Origin: Metarhizium brunneum | Taxonomy: Eukaryota; Ascomycota; Sordariomycetes; Hypocreales; Clavicipitaceae | NCBI RefSeq assembly: GCF_013426205.1 | Contig: NC_089427.1 | Location: 868,001-932,000, forward strand | Reading direction: 5' to 3' | Length of the DNA: 64,000 nt | Shown: positions 62,401 through 64,000 of the stretch, piece by piece | Numbering within the stretch: position 1 is the stretch's first letter | How the letters are laid out: every line of letters begins with the position of its first letter | Notes under the pieces: generated by a model | What the model was told of the DNA's origin: nothing | The model's input: only the letters and a program-made list of their open reading frames with translations | The model's database searches: none | Translations under genes and position numbers: made by a program

Positions 62401-63087
62401 ACATTGGTAACCCCCAGCTTGGGAGCGGAGGCTAGAAACACGCCATAGGCGTAGATTATTTTCCGTGATTCGCGGTAGCGGCAAGCCGAAATGAGGTCGT
62501 CAAAAGTCGGCAATAGCCAGGAGATGATCGCCTCGAGCTCTGTATGTGCGACTGGACTGTGATACTCGCAGGACAGGAAGCGTAGTTTTGCATACGTCAA
62601 CGCTGTCTCGATCTAGAACCGGGGTATGTTAGATGGAGCTTGCAGGTTATTAGTTATTCGGATAACACATTACCATTGCTGAGTCAAGATCCTTGGTTGC
62701 TGCAAAATTCGAGGTTTGACTTCGCAAGATCTCTGCTTCTTCAATGGCCATTTTGAAGGAAGTTGTTACGAGAGGTCTCAGCAGACACGCCTCCATCTTC
62801 ATTTGAGTGCTTAGACACGTCTCTTCGGGGGTCAGATTATTGTTAAGCGTTCCTACATCTTCCGTTAGAGTCTCCAGAGCATCACGTTTGTATCCCTGCG
62901 CCCCAAGGATGCTAGCAATTTCGAGGAGGATTCGCAATCGATCGGCCCCAGAGAAACGACCAACCGAGTTCCGGAGGGTCGCCAACGCCTTGGAATATTC
63001 TGCTCGCTCGGAATTCTGGCGGCTTCTAGCAACGAGTCCCTGGCAGTCCAGTGAAAACTCGTCGCCGTTGCAGGTTAGCCCATCCAT
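59499..63087 (-). CDS. Large TPR/CHAT-domain protein (caspase-like fold)
   Basis: Exon 1 is 63087-62674 and exon 2 is 62612-59499; the 61-bp intron has a GTAATG donor and a TTCTAG acceptor, phase 0. The product is about 1175 residues. Most of the protein is alpha-helical repeat of TPR type (for example ALQDGDCVYFQGMAAHCASQ and YRSSIYTGWKCGWVSAEAVL). The last roughly 350 residues form a CHAT domain. The expected catalytic pair is present: His1033 in FTFYGHCRLE and Cys1073 in TLVACDSASQGI, followed by GAGSVLGTIWP and the closing HWAAFVLHG. CHAT proteins are separase/caspase-like proteases that in several lineages act in death and immunity pathways; the fungal targets are unknown. An upstream ATAG acceptor near 63133 would allow an extra N-terminal exon, so the start is provisional. 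Confidence 0.85.
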
Positions 63088-63488
63088 ATTCCCTGGTCCG
63101 CCTTTGATGAGCACGTTCACTATAGTTATCGAATCGGGAGGGTTTTAGCAGACAGACTCGTTTCGTTCTCCGGGCTCTCCGCGTTTGGACAAGGCAGTAT
63201 GACAATGGCTCGGCCGTTTCGTCTTCCTAGTCCATTCCGATTTAATGTGAGTGTTCTTGGGCTGGACGAACGGCACCCTGGCTCGTATTTGAGGGCTGAG
63301 CTTCAGACAAGGCAGCCAATGCCCGCTGGCCATGATTAACCAATCCGAACTATTGGGGGCTGCAGGTCGCTTCTGTTCGAGGCCACCAACCAAGTCATCT
63401 ATTTCTCTCACCTGACTTGCTCAGGCGGGCGGGAACTTCGTCTCTCCTCCCAGCAGCAGTGGTCTGAGAATTTAACGTTCGACAAGAG

Positions 63489-64000
63489 ATGGCGTCCAGC
63501 CTGGATACCCGATATTGCGTATTCGAGGAGGATGGTGGCTCCGGAAACTTGGGCCAGCGCAACACCAATGATACAGATACGAGAACCAAGGCAACCCATG
63601 TCGAGTTTCTCAGTTGCGGCATTATTGCCACCGTCTCCTGCTTGGCATACGGCACCTGGGATGGGAAAAAGGCAGCCATGCTGGTCCTGCAGTTCAGGCT
63701 GCGCGCCCCAGAAGGTAATTTTCGATTCAAACGGGCTGAACTGTCGCTCAAGTTCGAGTCGCAAGCATCGGACCAAGCTCATCCGGTCATTCGAAGAGTA
63801 CGCCCAAAGAATAACCGTACGACAATCTCGTCACTTCCATCGCAAGCATCGCTGCGTTCCCCATCACCGTCAACCCAGCTTCCATCCTCCGGAACGCAGA
63901 CGCCGAATTCATTCGTGCTTTGGCCCGCCGCTCGTTATTCCATTTCGAACACTGAGTGGCTCGGAAAATCTGAGGACGAGCCAAACCAAGTTGGCTGGAG
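63489..64000 (+). CDS. Unknown fungal protein, 5' part only (runs off the window)
   Basis: From the ATG at 63489 the frame stays open for 170 codons to the window edge. It reads MASSLDTRYCVFEEDGG, then THVEFLSCGIIATVSCLAYG, LQFRLRAPEGNFRFKRAELS and a Ser/Pro-rich region. No signal peptide or transmembrane segment is visible. I recall similar conserved fungal proteins of unknown function but cannot name a family. It diverges from the CHAT gene, with about 400 bp between the start codons, so the two may share a promoter. Opposite-strand frames here are shadows. Confidence 0.6.
   Translation, partial: MASSLDTRYCVFEEDGGSGNLGQRNTNDTDTRTKATHVEFLSCGIIATVSCLAYGTWDGKKAAMLVLQFRLRAPEGNFRFKRAELSLKFESQASDQAHPVIRRVRPKNNRTTISSLPSQASLRSPSPSTQLPSSGTQTPNSFVLWPAARYSISNTEWLGKSEDEPNQVGW

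Noticed and set aside
63145..63411. 88-codon minus-strand frame as a possible first exon of the CHAT gene
   Set aside because: No good donor joins it in phase to the acceptor near 63133, and a simple ATG start at 63087 suffices. Left as an alternative only.

Overview
The window is fungal genomic DNA, from a filamentous ascomycete (Pezizomycotina, most likely Sordariomycetes and plausibly Hypocreales). The evidence is short 50-80 bp spliceosomal introns with GTAAGT-type donors and CTAAC/CTGAC branch points, a Mediator tail subunit, a RAMP4/Ysy6 gene with a fungal-type exon layout, fungal-only families (DUF6601-like, SRPK-like kinase with a presequence, M43 metalloprotease, GH3 glucosidase) and scattered LTR debris. 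Nothing bacterial, plasmid-like or CRISPR-like was seen. Coordinates of multi-exon genes span the whole CDS; exon limits are in each entry.

Layout. 1-17.7 kb is almost gene-free by eye, with one two-exon bZIP factor (minus, 4.4-5.3 kb). 17.7-35.9 kb is a normal housekeeping and secretory block: a RAMP4/Ysy6-type ER translocon protein and a small mitochondrial membrane protein sharing a bidirectional promoter, a secreted GH3 beta-glucosidase, a 7-cysteine secreted peptide, Mediator subunit 5, a 3CxxC zinc-finger protein, a secreted S33/TAP-type alpha/beta hydrolase, and an alkyl-sulfatase-like metallo-beta-lactamase that carries a frameshift and lacks a conserved internal stretch.

36.6-47.4 kb is a graveyard of broken genes: an SDR dehydrogenase; a NACHT/WD40 NLR-like gene whose NACHT end is cut off by an LTR and whose 3' part holds the N-terminal half of a cullin gene with its introns; an ethanolaminephosphotransferase-like gene with a damaged catalytic motif; a histidinol-dehydrogenase-like gene; an AMID-like flavoprotein; and a GH55 glucanase with a solo LTR in an intron. 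Related short LTRs (TGTTACACGG...TTGTCACA) occur at 42.25, 46.5, 50.6 and 56.6 kb, with a diverged piece at 53.4 kb. Three have perfect 5-bp target duplications. The one beside the NACHT gene does not, which fits LTR-mediated rearrangement.

49-64 kb holds apparently intact accessory genes: a secreted M43 metalloprotease, an SRPK-like kinase, two small secreted cysteine-rich proteins (one an internal duplication, one with six small exons), a DUF6601-like membrane protein, a large TPR/CHAT protease-like protein with its His/Cys pair retained, and a divergent gene running off the right edge. The most unusual item is the in-frame WD40-cullin-NLR-tail chimera at 37.8-42.25 kb. It is at least partly broken (in-frame TAG, lost splice donor), and no wholly new intact system can be claimed from sequence alone.
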